In this document: piece after piece, positions 1 through 5,463 of the stretch
How the letters are laid out: each line of letters opens with the position of its first letter
How positions within the stretch are numbered: the first letter of the stretch is position 1
Notes under the pieces: generated by a model
What the model saw: only the letters and a program-made list of their open reading frames with translations
Told to the model about the DNA's origin: nothing
Database searches by the model: none
NCBI GenBank assembly: GCA_002479075.1
Contig: DLLG01000004.1
Span: 7,084 to 15,895, forward strand
Length of the DNA: 8,812 nucleotides
Origin: Clostridiales bacterium UBA7568
GTDB lineage: Bacteria > Bacillota > Clostridia > Oscillospirales > CAG-272
Direction: 5' to 3'
Translations under genes and position numbers: made by a program

Positions 1-27
1 AGAAACTTTGGTTATTGGTTTTTGCGG

Positions 28-117
28 ATATTTCATTGCCTGCATACACGGGCATTGCAATGTAGGGGACGGGTCTCCCGTCCCGTCAATCCGGTTTTAT
101 CGATATACAATCCGGCA
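28..117 (+). repeat. 90-bp interspersed repeat, left copy
   Basis: This stretch matches the reverse complement of 8721-8810 without gaps; by hand count 80 of 90 bases are identical. The best conserved parts are an outer block (TTGCCTGCATACACGGG), a central palindrome at 66-84 (GGGACGGG, loop TCT, CCCGTCCC) and an inner block (TATCGATATACAATCCGGCA). Mismatches cluster between these blocks. The palindrome would form an 8-bp stem in RNA or single-stranded DNA. There is no open frame with coding character and no transposase nearby, so this looks like a non-autonomous, probably multicopy intergenic element. Its mechanism of spread is unknown. Confidence 0.85.
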
Positions 118-124
118 AATCCCA

Positions 125-273
125 CCCGTCTCGGCGACGCCTGCAAACGCTTGCGCATTTGCAAATCCCCCCGTCTCGGCGACGCCTGCAAGGGTGCTTC
201 GCACGCTTGCATATCCCCCCGTCTCGGCGACGCCTGCAAACGCTTACGCATTTGCAAATCCCCCCGTCTCTTC
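125..273. repeat. Tandem array of 45-48 bp hairpin units
   Basis: Three units start at 125, 170 and 218, and a truncated fourth at 263, so the periods are 45, 48 and 45. Each begins CCCGTCTCGGCGACGCCTGC and continues into a short inverted repeat. Units 1 and 3 close with GCAAA/TTTGC, while unit 2 closes with GCAAG/CTTGC and has an inner GTGC/GCAC pair. The A-T to G-C exchange occurs on both arms, so pairing is preserved. The array lies between the 90-bp repeat and the rpmA terminator. Open frames through it encode only low-complexity repeats and are not genes. Spacers are not unique, so it is not a CRISPR. Confidence 0.8.
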
Positions 274-281
274 AAAATCTC

Positions 282-316
282 AAAACAAAAAAATCACCGG
301 ATTTCTCCGGTGATTT
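282..316 (-). terminator. Terminator of the rplU-prp-rpmA operon
   Basis: An 11-bp stem (291-301 with 306-316) closes on a four-base loop that reads GAAA on the minus strand. On that strand it is followed by a run of seven T, then G, then TTTT. It begins 22 bases past the rpmA stop codon and is a good intrinsic terminator. The plus strand also has a T-rich stretch after the stem, so it could work in both directions, but no plus-strand gene needs it. Confidence 0.88.
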
Positions 317-338
317 CGTTTTTTGGGCTTTAAGCAGA

Positions 339-617
339 TTAAGCGTCATAAACGCTTACGCGCTTTTTGTTGCCTGCGACGCGTTCAAACTTTACAACGC
401 CGTCAACAAGAGCAAAGAGAGTATCGTCCGAGCCCTTGCCGACATTTACGCCGGGGCGAACGTTTGTGCCTCTCTGTCTTACGATTATGTTACCTGCTCT
501 TACGCTGGAACCGTCCGACTTTTTAACGCCGAGACGCTGCGCATTACTGTCACGTCCGTTCTTTGTCGAACCAACGCCTTTTTTGTGAGCAAAAAACTGT
601 AATCCGAGTCTTACCAT
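339..617 (-). CDS. rpmA: Large ribosomal subunit protein bL27 (precursor)
   Basis: bL27 is a 50S protein whose N-terminus reaches the peptidyl-transferase centre. The 92-residue product contains the family signature AHKKGVGSTKNGRDS from residue 10, followed by QRLGVKK and the GxxVxxGNIIVRQRGT segment. Residues 1-9 (MVRLGLQFF) are the extension typical of Firmicutes; cleavage between Phe9 and Ala10 by Prp exposes the functional N-terminus and leaves 83 residues. The start is supported by GGAGGTG eight bases upstream. It is the last gene of rplU-prp-rpmA, 50 bases after prp, and is followed at once by a terminator. The obg gene often found next is absent; a repeat region lies there instead. Confidence 0.97.
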   Translation of the reverse strand: MVRLGLQFFAHKKGVGSTKNGRDSNAQRLGVKKSDGSSVRAGNIIVRQRGTNVRPGVNVGKGSDDTLFALVDGVVKFERVAGNKKRVSVYDA

Positions 618-667
618 TTCAAAAACACCTCCGTTAAAAGAATGATTACCGACGGGAAAAGAGACCG

Positions 668-1024
668 TCAGATGGTTTTTTCTTCTTCGTCCACTTCGAT
701 AAAATCGTAATAATCTTCAATCATATCATTGAGTTGAAGAAAATAGCTGTAAATAAGTCCGGAAATGGCAAAGCGTTTTGCTTCGTCATCCTCATATTCG
801 GGAAGTGCGCCGCGCGCGATGACTGTAACATCGGTTGTCTTTTCGTCGATTGTGTAATCAACGTCGGACGCCCAGGCAACTTCGATTGTGTTGATGACGA
901 GCATCGTCATAGCGGATACTGCCGCGCAGACGATATCCTTGCCGGCTTCGTCATAACCCGAGTGACCGGATTCGCGGAAGCCGTAATAATTTCCGTTTGA
1001 CTTATAAAATACGACTTTGATCAT
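668..1024 (-). CDS. prp: Prp, cysteine protease that matures ribosomal protein L27
   Basis: Prp (YsxB/DUF464 family) removes the N-terminal extension of bL27 during ribosome assembly in the cytoplasm. The 118-residue product has the usual family length and the diagnostic motif GHSGYDEAGKDIVCAAVS. This supplies the expected catalytic His21 and Cys33; the spacing of about 12 residues matches the family. The acidic C-terminus (VDEEEK) has no assigned role. The start codon shares one base with the rplU stop (TGATG), and I see no strong ribosome binding site of its own, so translation is probably coupled to rplU. Its substrate is encoded just downstream, and the F-F/A cleavage site is intact there. 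Confidence 0.95.
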   Translation of the reverse strand: MIKVVFYKSNGNYYGFRESGHSGYDEAGKDIVCAAVSAMTMLVINTIEVAWASDVDYTIDEKTTDVTVIARGALPEYEDDEAKRFAISGLIYSYFLQLNDMIEDYYDFIEVDEEEKTI

Positions 1025-1332
1025 CAGCCTACGATAGATTCGATCTGAACCTTTGTATAGGGCTGTCTGTGACCGATTTTCTTCTTTTCGTTCTTCTTGG
1101 ACTTATATTTGAGAATATAAATCTTCTTGCCCTTGCCGTTTTTAAGAACCTTTGCAGTAACCTTGGCGCCTGCAACTGTGGGCGTGCCTGCTACGAAGCT
1201 TTCGCCGGAAACCGCAAGAACTTCACCGAACTCAACGGTTGCTCCTTCTTCTGCATCGAGCTTTTCAACGAAGATGATGTCACCCTCCTGAACCTTGTAC
1301 TGCTTTCCGCCCGTTTTGATAATTGCGAACAC
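1024..1332 (-). CDS. rplU: Large ribosomal subunit protein bL21
   Basis: bL21 is a 50S protein that binds 23S rRNA. The 102-residue product begins FAIIKTGGKQYKVQEGD and ends with the basic segment KKIGHRQPYTKVQIESI, both hallmarks of the family, and its length is typical. The frame stays open upstream to 1416, but residues encoded there do not resemble L21. The start chosen is the GTG at 1330-1332, preceded by GAGGTG with six bases of spacing and leading directly into the conserved N-terminus. It is the first gene of the operon; its TGA overlaps the prp ATG by one base. A promoter and structured leader lie upstream. Confidence 0.96.
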   Translation of the reverse strand: MFAIIKTGGKQYKVQEGDIIFVEKLDAEEGATVEFGEVLAVSGESFVAGTPTVAGAKVTAKVLKNGKGKKIYILKYKSKKNEKKKIGHRQPYTKVQIESIVG

Positions 1333-1413
1333 GAAAAGCACCTCACTTTCAATATAGACTCGCTGACCGGGGCAAGCAGATCTCTGCTTTTTGGGGCACC
1401 CGAAATCACGCGG
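1333..1413 (-). ncRNA. Candidate L21 leader (autoregulatory 5' UTR)
   Basis: About 80 bases separate the predicted transcription start (near 1413) from the rplU GTG. On the minus strand this leader contains a small hairpin AGCAG-AGAT-CTGCT. It is enclosed by CGGG and CCCG segments that can pair, and GAGTCTATATT follows before the ribosome binding site. Ribosomal protein leaders upstream of rplU are known in Firmicutes (the Rfam L21 leader). I infer that this is a member or analogue from position and structure; I could not verify the consensus. No attenuator-type terminator is visible, so control would most likely act on translation. Confidence 0.42.
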
Positions 1414-1419
1414 CATTTT

Positions 1420-1449
1420 ATTCTATCACAACCGAAATGCAGTTGTCAA
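1420..1449 (-). promoter_or_regulatory. Promoter of rplU-prp-rpmA
   Basis: On the minus strand a perfect -35 TTGACA (1444-1449) is followed after 18 bases by a -10 TAGAAT (1420-1425). TGA directly precedes the -10, which gives an extended -10. Transcription would start near 1413. No terminator separates it from the membrane-protein gene that ends at 1487, so read-through from upstream may add to expression. Confidence 0.8.
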
Positions 1450-1486
1450 GTATAATTTTCATTTTTATAGCATATGTCTGCGTTTT

Positions 1487-2185
1487 TTAACGATTTTCTG
1501 CCGATTTTTCTTTTCTGCTTTGCAAATACCCCGCCATAAAAAGAATGATAGTTGTCAAAAGGATCATATGATAAACCGTGTTATAGTCCATTTTCCAGAT
1601 CAGAGTAAAATAGAGATCGCGCTTTGCCTGAACGATTCCTCCGGGAACCTCGCAAAGTATTCCGAGGAGATAAAGCAGATAGCTTTTTCTTTTTGTCTTT
1701 ATGAAGGAATAGCCGAACATCGCCGCGGAAAACAATATGCAGACGATGGCATAAAACGTGTAAACAACGAGAAATTTGCTTCCCCTGTAAGCAAAATAGA
1801 GTGCAAGGAGCCCTGCATAGGAGAGAGCGCACATTGAAGAAAAGACGATAAGCGCGGTTTTCGTGTGCTTCGGGAATACGTCTGAAACGGAAACGACGGA
1901 AAACATCGAGCAGGCTATGCACATAAAGACGGGCAATATCACCCAGACAACCTGTTCAAACGACTCGTTCCAGTCCAGCAGGTGGACGGTGAATCCTATG
2001 TAGCTGCTGACGGCAAGCGAACACATAACGACCTTCCAGAGCCGCGCGACAGTGCTTTTGTCCCGCAGAAGGATGAAAAAGAATACCGTCGCCGCTATGG
2101 CGCAGAAAAGGTCCGATACGGACGTGAATATTTCGGGAGGGGTTGTAAAGGGTATAAATATCTCCCGCAAAAAAACAATACGCAT
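1487..2185 (-). CDS. Seven-helix integral membrane protein of unknown function
   Basis: I do not recognise the gene with confidence. The 232-residue product has about seven hydrophobic segments (roughly residues 22-40, 50-70, 78-100, 109-132, 138-162, 168-185 and 204-220) and a charged tail (SRKEKSAENR), with no signal peptide or soluble domain. Polar residues sit in or at the ends of helices: Asp25, His68, Asp71, Asp200, Asn202 and His206 (MDYNTVYH). That layout recalls uncharacterised seven-helix families (DUF6962-like) and, more distantly, CREST-type membrane hydrolases such as ceramidases; this is a suggestion only. The ATG at 2183-2185 has GGAG six bases upstream. Residues 1-10 arise from a duplicated leader (2156-2214), so an older start may have lain at codon 11. 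No terminator is seen before the rplU promoter. Confidence 0.82.
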   Translation of the reverse strand: MRIVFLREIFIPFTTPPEIFTSVSDLFCAIAATVFFFILLRDKSTVARLWKVVMCSLAVSSYIGFTVHLLDWNESFEQVVWVILPVFMCIACSMFSVVSVSDVFPKHTKTALIVFSSMCALSYAGLLALYFAYRGSKFLVVYTFYAIVCILFSAAMFGYSFIKTKRKSYLLYLLGILCEVPGGIVQAKRDLYFTLIWKMDYNTVYHMILLTTIILFMAGYLQSRKEKSAENR

Positions 2186-2214
2186 AAATGTCTCCCGTAA
2201 AAAACAGTACAGAT
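2156..2214 (-). repeat. Tandem duplication of a start region (two units of about 30 bp)
   Basis: Unit 1 (2156-2185) and unit 2 (2186-2214) are direct repeats that differ at about five positions and one single-base gap. On the minus strand each carries a G-rich GGGAGAyATTT block. After unit 2 comes the ATG used as start; after unit 1, in frame and exactly ten codons later, comes ATA (2153-2155). The duplication therefore copied a ribosome binding site into the coding region. Confidence 0.8.
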
Positions 2215-2215
2215 A

Positions 2216-2244
2216 ATTATATCATAAAAAAGACTGATTTTGCG
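2216..2244 (-). promoter_or_regulatory. Extended -10 promoter of the seven-helix protein gene
   Basis: On the minus strand TATAAT (2216-2221) is directly preceded by TGA (2222-2224), an extended -10. The -35 position at 17 bases (2239-2244, CGCAAA) is a poor match. The start would be near 2209, leaving a leader of about 24 bases. It diverges from the protease promoter at 2293. Confidence 0.65.
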
Positions 2245-2246
2245 AT

Positions 2247-2268
2247 GCTTTAAGAAAAATTTTTAAGC
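2247..2268. promoter_or_regulatory. AT-rich imperfect palindrome between divergent promoters
   Basis: A 22-base dyad begins GCTT and ends AAGC, with an AAAAATTTTT core. It lies just upstream of the weak -35 of the seven-helix gene and about 25 bases upstream of the protease -35. It could be an operator or an UP-like element. AT-rich dyads are common in such intergenic DNA, so this rests on position and symmetry only. Confidence 0.25.
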
Positions 2269-2292
2269 AAATGTAACCTTTCTTATTTTATG

Positions 2293-2321
2293 TTGACAAT
2301 CACCCCCCGCAAAGGTATAAT
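2293..2321 (+). promoter_or_regulatory. Perfect consensus promoter of the M6 protease gene
   Basis: TTGACA (2293-2298), a 17-base spacer and TATAAT (2316-2321) match the sigma-70/sigma-A consensus exactly. Transcription would begin near 2328, about 37 bases before the ATG. This excludes the in-frame ATG at 2290, which lies upstream of the transcript. Confidence 0.9.
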
Positions 2322-2364
2322 AGAGCCGGATAAAAAGTCGCTTAGGCGAAAAAAGGAGAAAATT

Positions 2365-3834
2365 ATGGCAGAAGACAGACCCAATGAGAAAATAAAAGTT
2401 CAGCCGCTGACGCCGGCGCCCCTGCTCATCGTGCTTGCGAGCTTCGATCAGAGCGGCGAGGGCATAAATCATTTCGATCCCGAACATCCCGAAGTTCTGA
2501 CGGACAAAACAAGCAAATATTACGGCGAGCAATGGGCAATATCAAAGCCCGAGGACTGTTACGACAGATTCTTCGGCGAGAATTGCCGCTCGATGCTTGA
2601 TTTCTATAAGGAAATGACGGGGGACAAATTCTGGTTTTACCCTGTTGCGGTCGATCATCCTGCAGAGGGAATGCCGAAGGCGGGAGTTGTTTCCGTTTCC
2701 GTGCCGATTCCGCATCCCGCGGCTCTTCGTAATCTTGAAGGCTATGACAACGGCTCGGCAGCCGCAAAGGCGATTCACGACATCGTCTGCGCCTGCGACA
2801 AATACATCGATTTCAAAAAATATGACCACGACGGCGACGGAATCATTACCCCGAACGACCTTGCGGTTATAATCCTCAATGCGGGATATGACCATTCCAG
2901 CTGCGAAAAGGACAGCGAATGCGGCTTTGTCGATTATGAAAACGGCCCGACCCCGACTCACCGTTTTCAGGTTCACGGCACAAGCCAGCCGACCGACGCC
3001 GAGCTTTCCGGCGGTGTGAAGATTGTGCGCGTATCGAACATAGGCGAATACAGAAGCGTAAGAGTCGGACTTACGACGATCGGCACGCCGGCACACGAGC
3101 TTGCGCACAACCTCGGCGCACAGGATATGTACAGCCGTTATACCTGGGGAGATGACGTTGAGCCGAGATGGCCGACGCCACGCAGCTTTTCGCTTATGTG
3201 CAACGGTAACCACATAAAGGACGGCAATATGCCGACGTATATTGACCCGTATCAGCGCATTTATTTCGGCTGGACGGACGTTATAACGGCGGACGAGGAC
3301 GGGGTTTATACGCTCAAAAGCGTTATGACGGGCGACCGCGTTCTCAAAGTTCCGACGCCGAACCCCGATGAATATTTCCTCTTTGAAATACGCCTGAAAA
3401 AGGGTTTTGAGGAGTTTATCACGGGCGACGAAAGCCGCGGCGGCGTTGTTGCCTACCATATCGACGAGGGAGTCAACCGCGAATGGTTCCTCCGCGCACA
3501 GTGCGTATCGTCCAACAGACCTGAGGGCAAGCGTCACGACCTCGGAAATGCGCTCAAGCCCCGTTGCGGTATGGAGGAGATCAGGGACGAGGAGGGCAAC
3601 CTTCTCCGTTTCGGCCCGCTTTATTCCGCAGAAAAGACAGAGGGCGATCCTTTCTTTTATAAGAGCGACGACCCGAAAACCGCCGTTTTCGATTCTGCGC
3701 TCTATTGCGGTGCGGCAAGCGAATCATATTCGCTCAATTCCTTCCCAGAAGGCGTTTCAAAGGACTGGCACCTTACAGCCGAAGTTCTTGACCCCGCAGG
3801 CGACGAGATGAGAATCAGAATCACAAGAAAATAA
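2365..3834 (+). CDS. M6-type zinc metalloprotease without visible signal peptide
   Basis: The 489-residue product carries the M6 (immune inhibitor A-like) catalytic signature HELAHNLGAQDMY at residues 244-256. His244 and His248 are zinc ligands, Glu245 is the general base, and the HxxGxxD extension is present. A likely Met-turn follows (SLMCNG, Met278). Before it, residues 154-165 form an EF-hand-like calcium loop (DHDGDGIITPND) leading into VIILNAGYD, as in other M6 proteins. The EYFLFEIR and GGVVAYHID segments (337-367) are also typical of the family. The start has AAAGGAG and lies after the promoter. The N-terminus (MAEDRPNEKIKVQPL) is charged and has no signal peptide, prodomain or anchor. 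Ten cysteines also suit a cytoplasmic protein. It is monocistronic with its own terminator. Substrate unknown. Confidence 0.9.
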   Translation: MAEDRPNEKIKVQPLTPAPLLIVLASFDQSGEGINHFDPEHPEVLTDKTSKYYGEQWAISKPEDCYDRFFGENCRSMLDFYKEMTGDKFWFYPVAVDHPAEGMPKAGVVSVSVPIPHPAALRNLEGYDNGSAAAKAIHDIVCACDKYIDFKKYDHDGDGIITPNDLAVIILNAGYDHSSCEKDSECGFVDYENGPTPTHRFQVHGTSQPTDAELSGGVKIVRVSNIGEYRSVRVGLTTIGTPAHELAHNLGAQDMYSRYTWGDDVEPRWPTPRSFSLMCNGNHIKDGNMPTYIDPYQRIYFGWTDVITADEDGVYTLKSVMTGDRVLKVPTPNPDEYFLFEIRLKKGFEEFITGDESRGGVVAYHIDEGVNREWFLRAQCVSSNRPEGKRHDLGNALKPRCGMEEIRDEEGNLLRFGPLYSAEKTEGDPFFYKSDDPKTAVFDSALYCGAASESYSLNSFPEGVSKDWHLTAEVLDPAGDEMRIRITRK

Positions 3835-3839
3835 AAAGC

Positions 3840-3866
3840 AAAAGCCACCCTTCGGGGTGGCTTTTT
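3840..3866 (+). terminator. Terminator of the M6 protease gene
   Basis: An 11-bp stem (3840-3850 with 3855-3865) closes on the stable TTCG tetraloop and runs into a T tract. It starts five bases after the stop codon. Confidence 0.92.
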
Positions 3867-3900
3867 GAGTAAAGAGTGAAAAAGTGTGCCTGCGGCAGGA

Positions 3901-3932
3901 GCGGCTGTCATCTGCGAGGATTTTACAGCCGC
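3901..3932. other. GC-rich inverted repeat in the convergent spacer
   Basis: GCGGCTGT (3901-3908) can pair with ACAGCCGC (3925-3932) across a 16-base loop. It lies between two terminators at the meeting point of convergent genes. It may be debris of an intergenic element. No coding frame or T tract goes with it. Confidence 0.35.
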
Positions 3933-3964
3933 CGCGCGGGAGAGAACATAGCTCCACCTTTTTC

Positions 3965-3996
3965 AAAATAAAAACCACCTGATGATAGGTGGTTTT
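3965..3996 (-). terminator. Terminator of the MBOAT/SGNH operon
   Basis: A 10-bp stem (3971-3980 with 3987-3996) has a six-base loop. On the minus strand the stem ends in GGTTTT and runs into the tail TATTTTG. It begins 16 bases after the SGNH-LRR stop. The plus strand also has T residues after the stem, so it could act in both directions and block read-through from the convergent protease gene. Its tail is nearly the same as that of the terminator at 7296-7324. Confidence 0.85.
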
Positions 3997-4012
3997 TTAA
4001 TAAGCTTTTGGC

Positions 4013-5446
4013 TTATTCTTCCGTTATATAATCTGCGTAAGGTCCCCAGAAATAGTTTGCGGAGAATTCAAAACCACAGCCCTTCGGAACAAAGAATTTT
4101 GCGTCCTTTGCCATTCCTCTTACAAGCTCTCCGGAAATATTGTTGACTGTTGTATTGTTCGGATCGGTTGCGAGAATATGAATCCTTTTCAGGCTCGGCG
4201 CACCTTCGAATGCGCCGTCCGCTATCTGCGCAATACCCGTTGTGACATAAATGTCGGTAAGCGAAGCCGCGCCGTCAAATGCGCCGCCTGCGATTGCGGA
4301 GACGCGCTTTCCTTCATAAGCTCTCGGAGTTGTGACGGATGTAAGCGTTTTGCCCTCCTCCGTCATACCGACGATCTTATAGCCGAGTCCGCTTTCTTCA
4401 TAAATGAAATATTTTGAGTTTTCGTCATAGCTGTAATCGTAGTTATCGTCTACCGGCTTTTCGGGGGCGTCAGGAATGTCGATTTCAATCGCCGATTCCT
4501 TTCCCATTGCCAAGGCAAGATCGTTTATGAGGGTTGCCGTGTGAAGAAGCACACCCGCATCGTTCATATGAAAATTGCTGTCATAAAAATAGCCGGCGGG
4601 ATAAATATAGCTGTTCGGGTCGCTTATGACCTTGCAATTAAAGCTCTCCGAGATGAATTTTGTGAATTCTTCAAGGCTTTCAAGCGTTGTATCGGGATCG
4701 AGCGCATTCTCATTTGCCGGGGCAAAGGAGAAATATACCGTCGCACCCTTCTTTTCGGCATATTTTATATAGTCGTTTACATAGTCAATGAAATCGGGGC
4801 TGACGATGTCGCTTGTGAATTTTATTACAGACGACGTATCGTAATCCTCCGGCATTATGTTGTAGCCGCGCTCGAAAACGATGTCTCCGTATTTGTCAAA
4901 CGACTTCTTGTTGTAAACTCCCGCAGGGTCAAGAGGCGAGTCTGCACGGAAATATTTCAGCTTCTGCGCAGAATATTTCCAGAAGCCGCCGAGCATCGGG
5001 AAAATACTGTCCGAGGACATTTTCCGAAGAATCGAAAAATCGCTGTCGCAAGCCTGCCAGGCAGCCTCGGAATTGAAGAAGAGGGAATACGTCTGCGGGT
5101 CGGTTTCCGGTGCAATGACGATTATATCGCCCTCTTTGATTGCGCCCTTTGAGAGATCGAGCATCATTTTTGTGCCGAGGGTTGCATAAAGACCGAAGTT
5201 GACAGTCGGCATACCGAGTGCCTTTTCAATCAGCTTCGAATCGACCCCGAAGGGAACGCTGCTGCCGCCGATGACGACGATCTTCGGCTCATCGAGCGAA
5301 TAGAGACGGTCAACCTTGCTTTCAAGCTCGCCGAGGAAGGTATTTCCGAACTGCGAGGGCAGTCCGAATCCTATTGCGGCGACCGTTGCAAACGGGATCA
5401 GCACGCAGAGAAAGAGACAAATAAAGCATATCCAAGCCTTTTTCAT
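4013..5446 (-). CDS. Membrane-anchored SGNH (AlgJ/DltD-like) acyltransfer protein with C-terminal BspA-like leucine-rich repeats
   Basis: This 477-residue protein is probably the extracytoplasmic partner of the MBOAT protein upstream, moving an acyl group onto a surface polymer. Residues 5-27 form a membrane anchor after MKK. An SGNH fold follows: VIGGSS (58-63, nucleophile probably Ser63), VNFGLYA (82-88) and DSNFH (289-293), giving the Asp289/His293 pair. After an acidic linker (about 322-345, rich in Asp and Tyr), residues 354-427 match BspA-type LRR_5 sequence. They include two exact 23-residue units (382-404 and 405-427) with AIAGGAFDGAASL and QIADGAFEGAPSL. The LRR tail is not part of standard AlgJ or DltD. 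GGAGG precedes the ATG, 17 bases after the MBOAT stop. Acceptor and acyl group are unknown. Confidence 0.85.
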   Translation of the reverse strand: MKKAWICFICLFLCVLIPFATVAAIGFGLPSQFGNTFLGELESKVDRLYSLDEPKIVVIGGSSVPFGVDSKLIEKALGMPTVNFGLYATLGTKMMLDLSKGAIKEGDIIVIAPETDPQTYSLFFNSEAAWQACDSDFSILRKMSSDSIFPMLGGFWKYSAQKLKYFRADSPLDPAGVYNKKSFDKYGDIVFERGYNIMPEDYDTSSVIKFTSDIVSPDFIDYVNDYIKYAEKKGATVYFSFAPANENALDPDTTLESLEEFTKFISESFNCKVISDPNSYIYPAGYFYDSNFHMNDAGVLLHTATLINDLALAMGKESAIEIDIPDAPEKPVDDNYDYSYDENSKYFIYEESGLGYKIVGMTEEGKTLTSVTTPRAYEGKRVSAIAGGAFDGAASLTDIYVTTGIAQIADGAFEGAPSLKRIHILATDPNNTTVNNISGELVRGMAKDAKFFVPKGCGFEFSANYFWGPYADYITEE

Positions 5447-5463
5447 ATATATTTACCTCCCCC

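Noticed and set aside
125..273. CRISPR array
   Set aside because: Unit spacing is 45-48 bases, but there are no unique spacers; the whole unit is repeated, and no cas gene is present.
33..333. Open frames on both strands through the left repeat region
   Set aside because: They encode only the tandem units in repeated form (for example ASPRRGDLQ), lack ribosome binding sites, and differ in frame across the same repeats.
1333..1416. Longer rplU starting at 1416
   Set aside because: The extra 28 residues do not resemble L21, and the transcript is predicted to start only about three bases away from that ATG. The GTG at 1330-1332 has a good ribosome binding site.
2290..2364. Protease start at 2290
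   Set aside because: This ATG lies upstream of the promoter and its transcription start. ATG 2365 has a good ribosome binding site.
2542..3537. 331-residue minus-strand open frame inside the protease gene
   Set aside because: It is antisense to a clearly coding sequence with family motifs, has no ribosome binding site, and its translation shows no recognisable domain.
4541..5152. 203-residue plus-strand open frame inside the SGNH gene
   Set aside because: Antisense shadow of a supported gene; no promoter or ribosome binding site.
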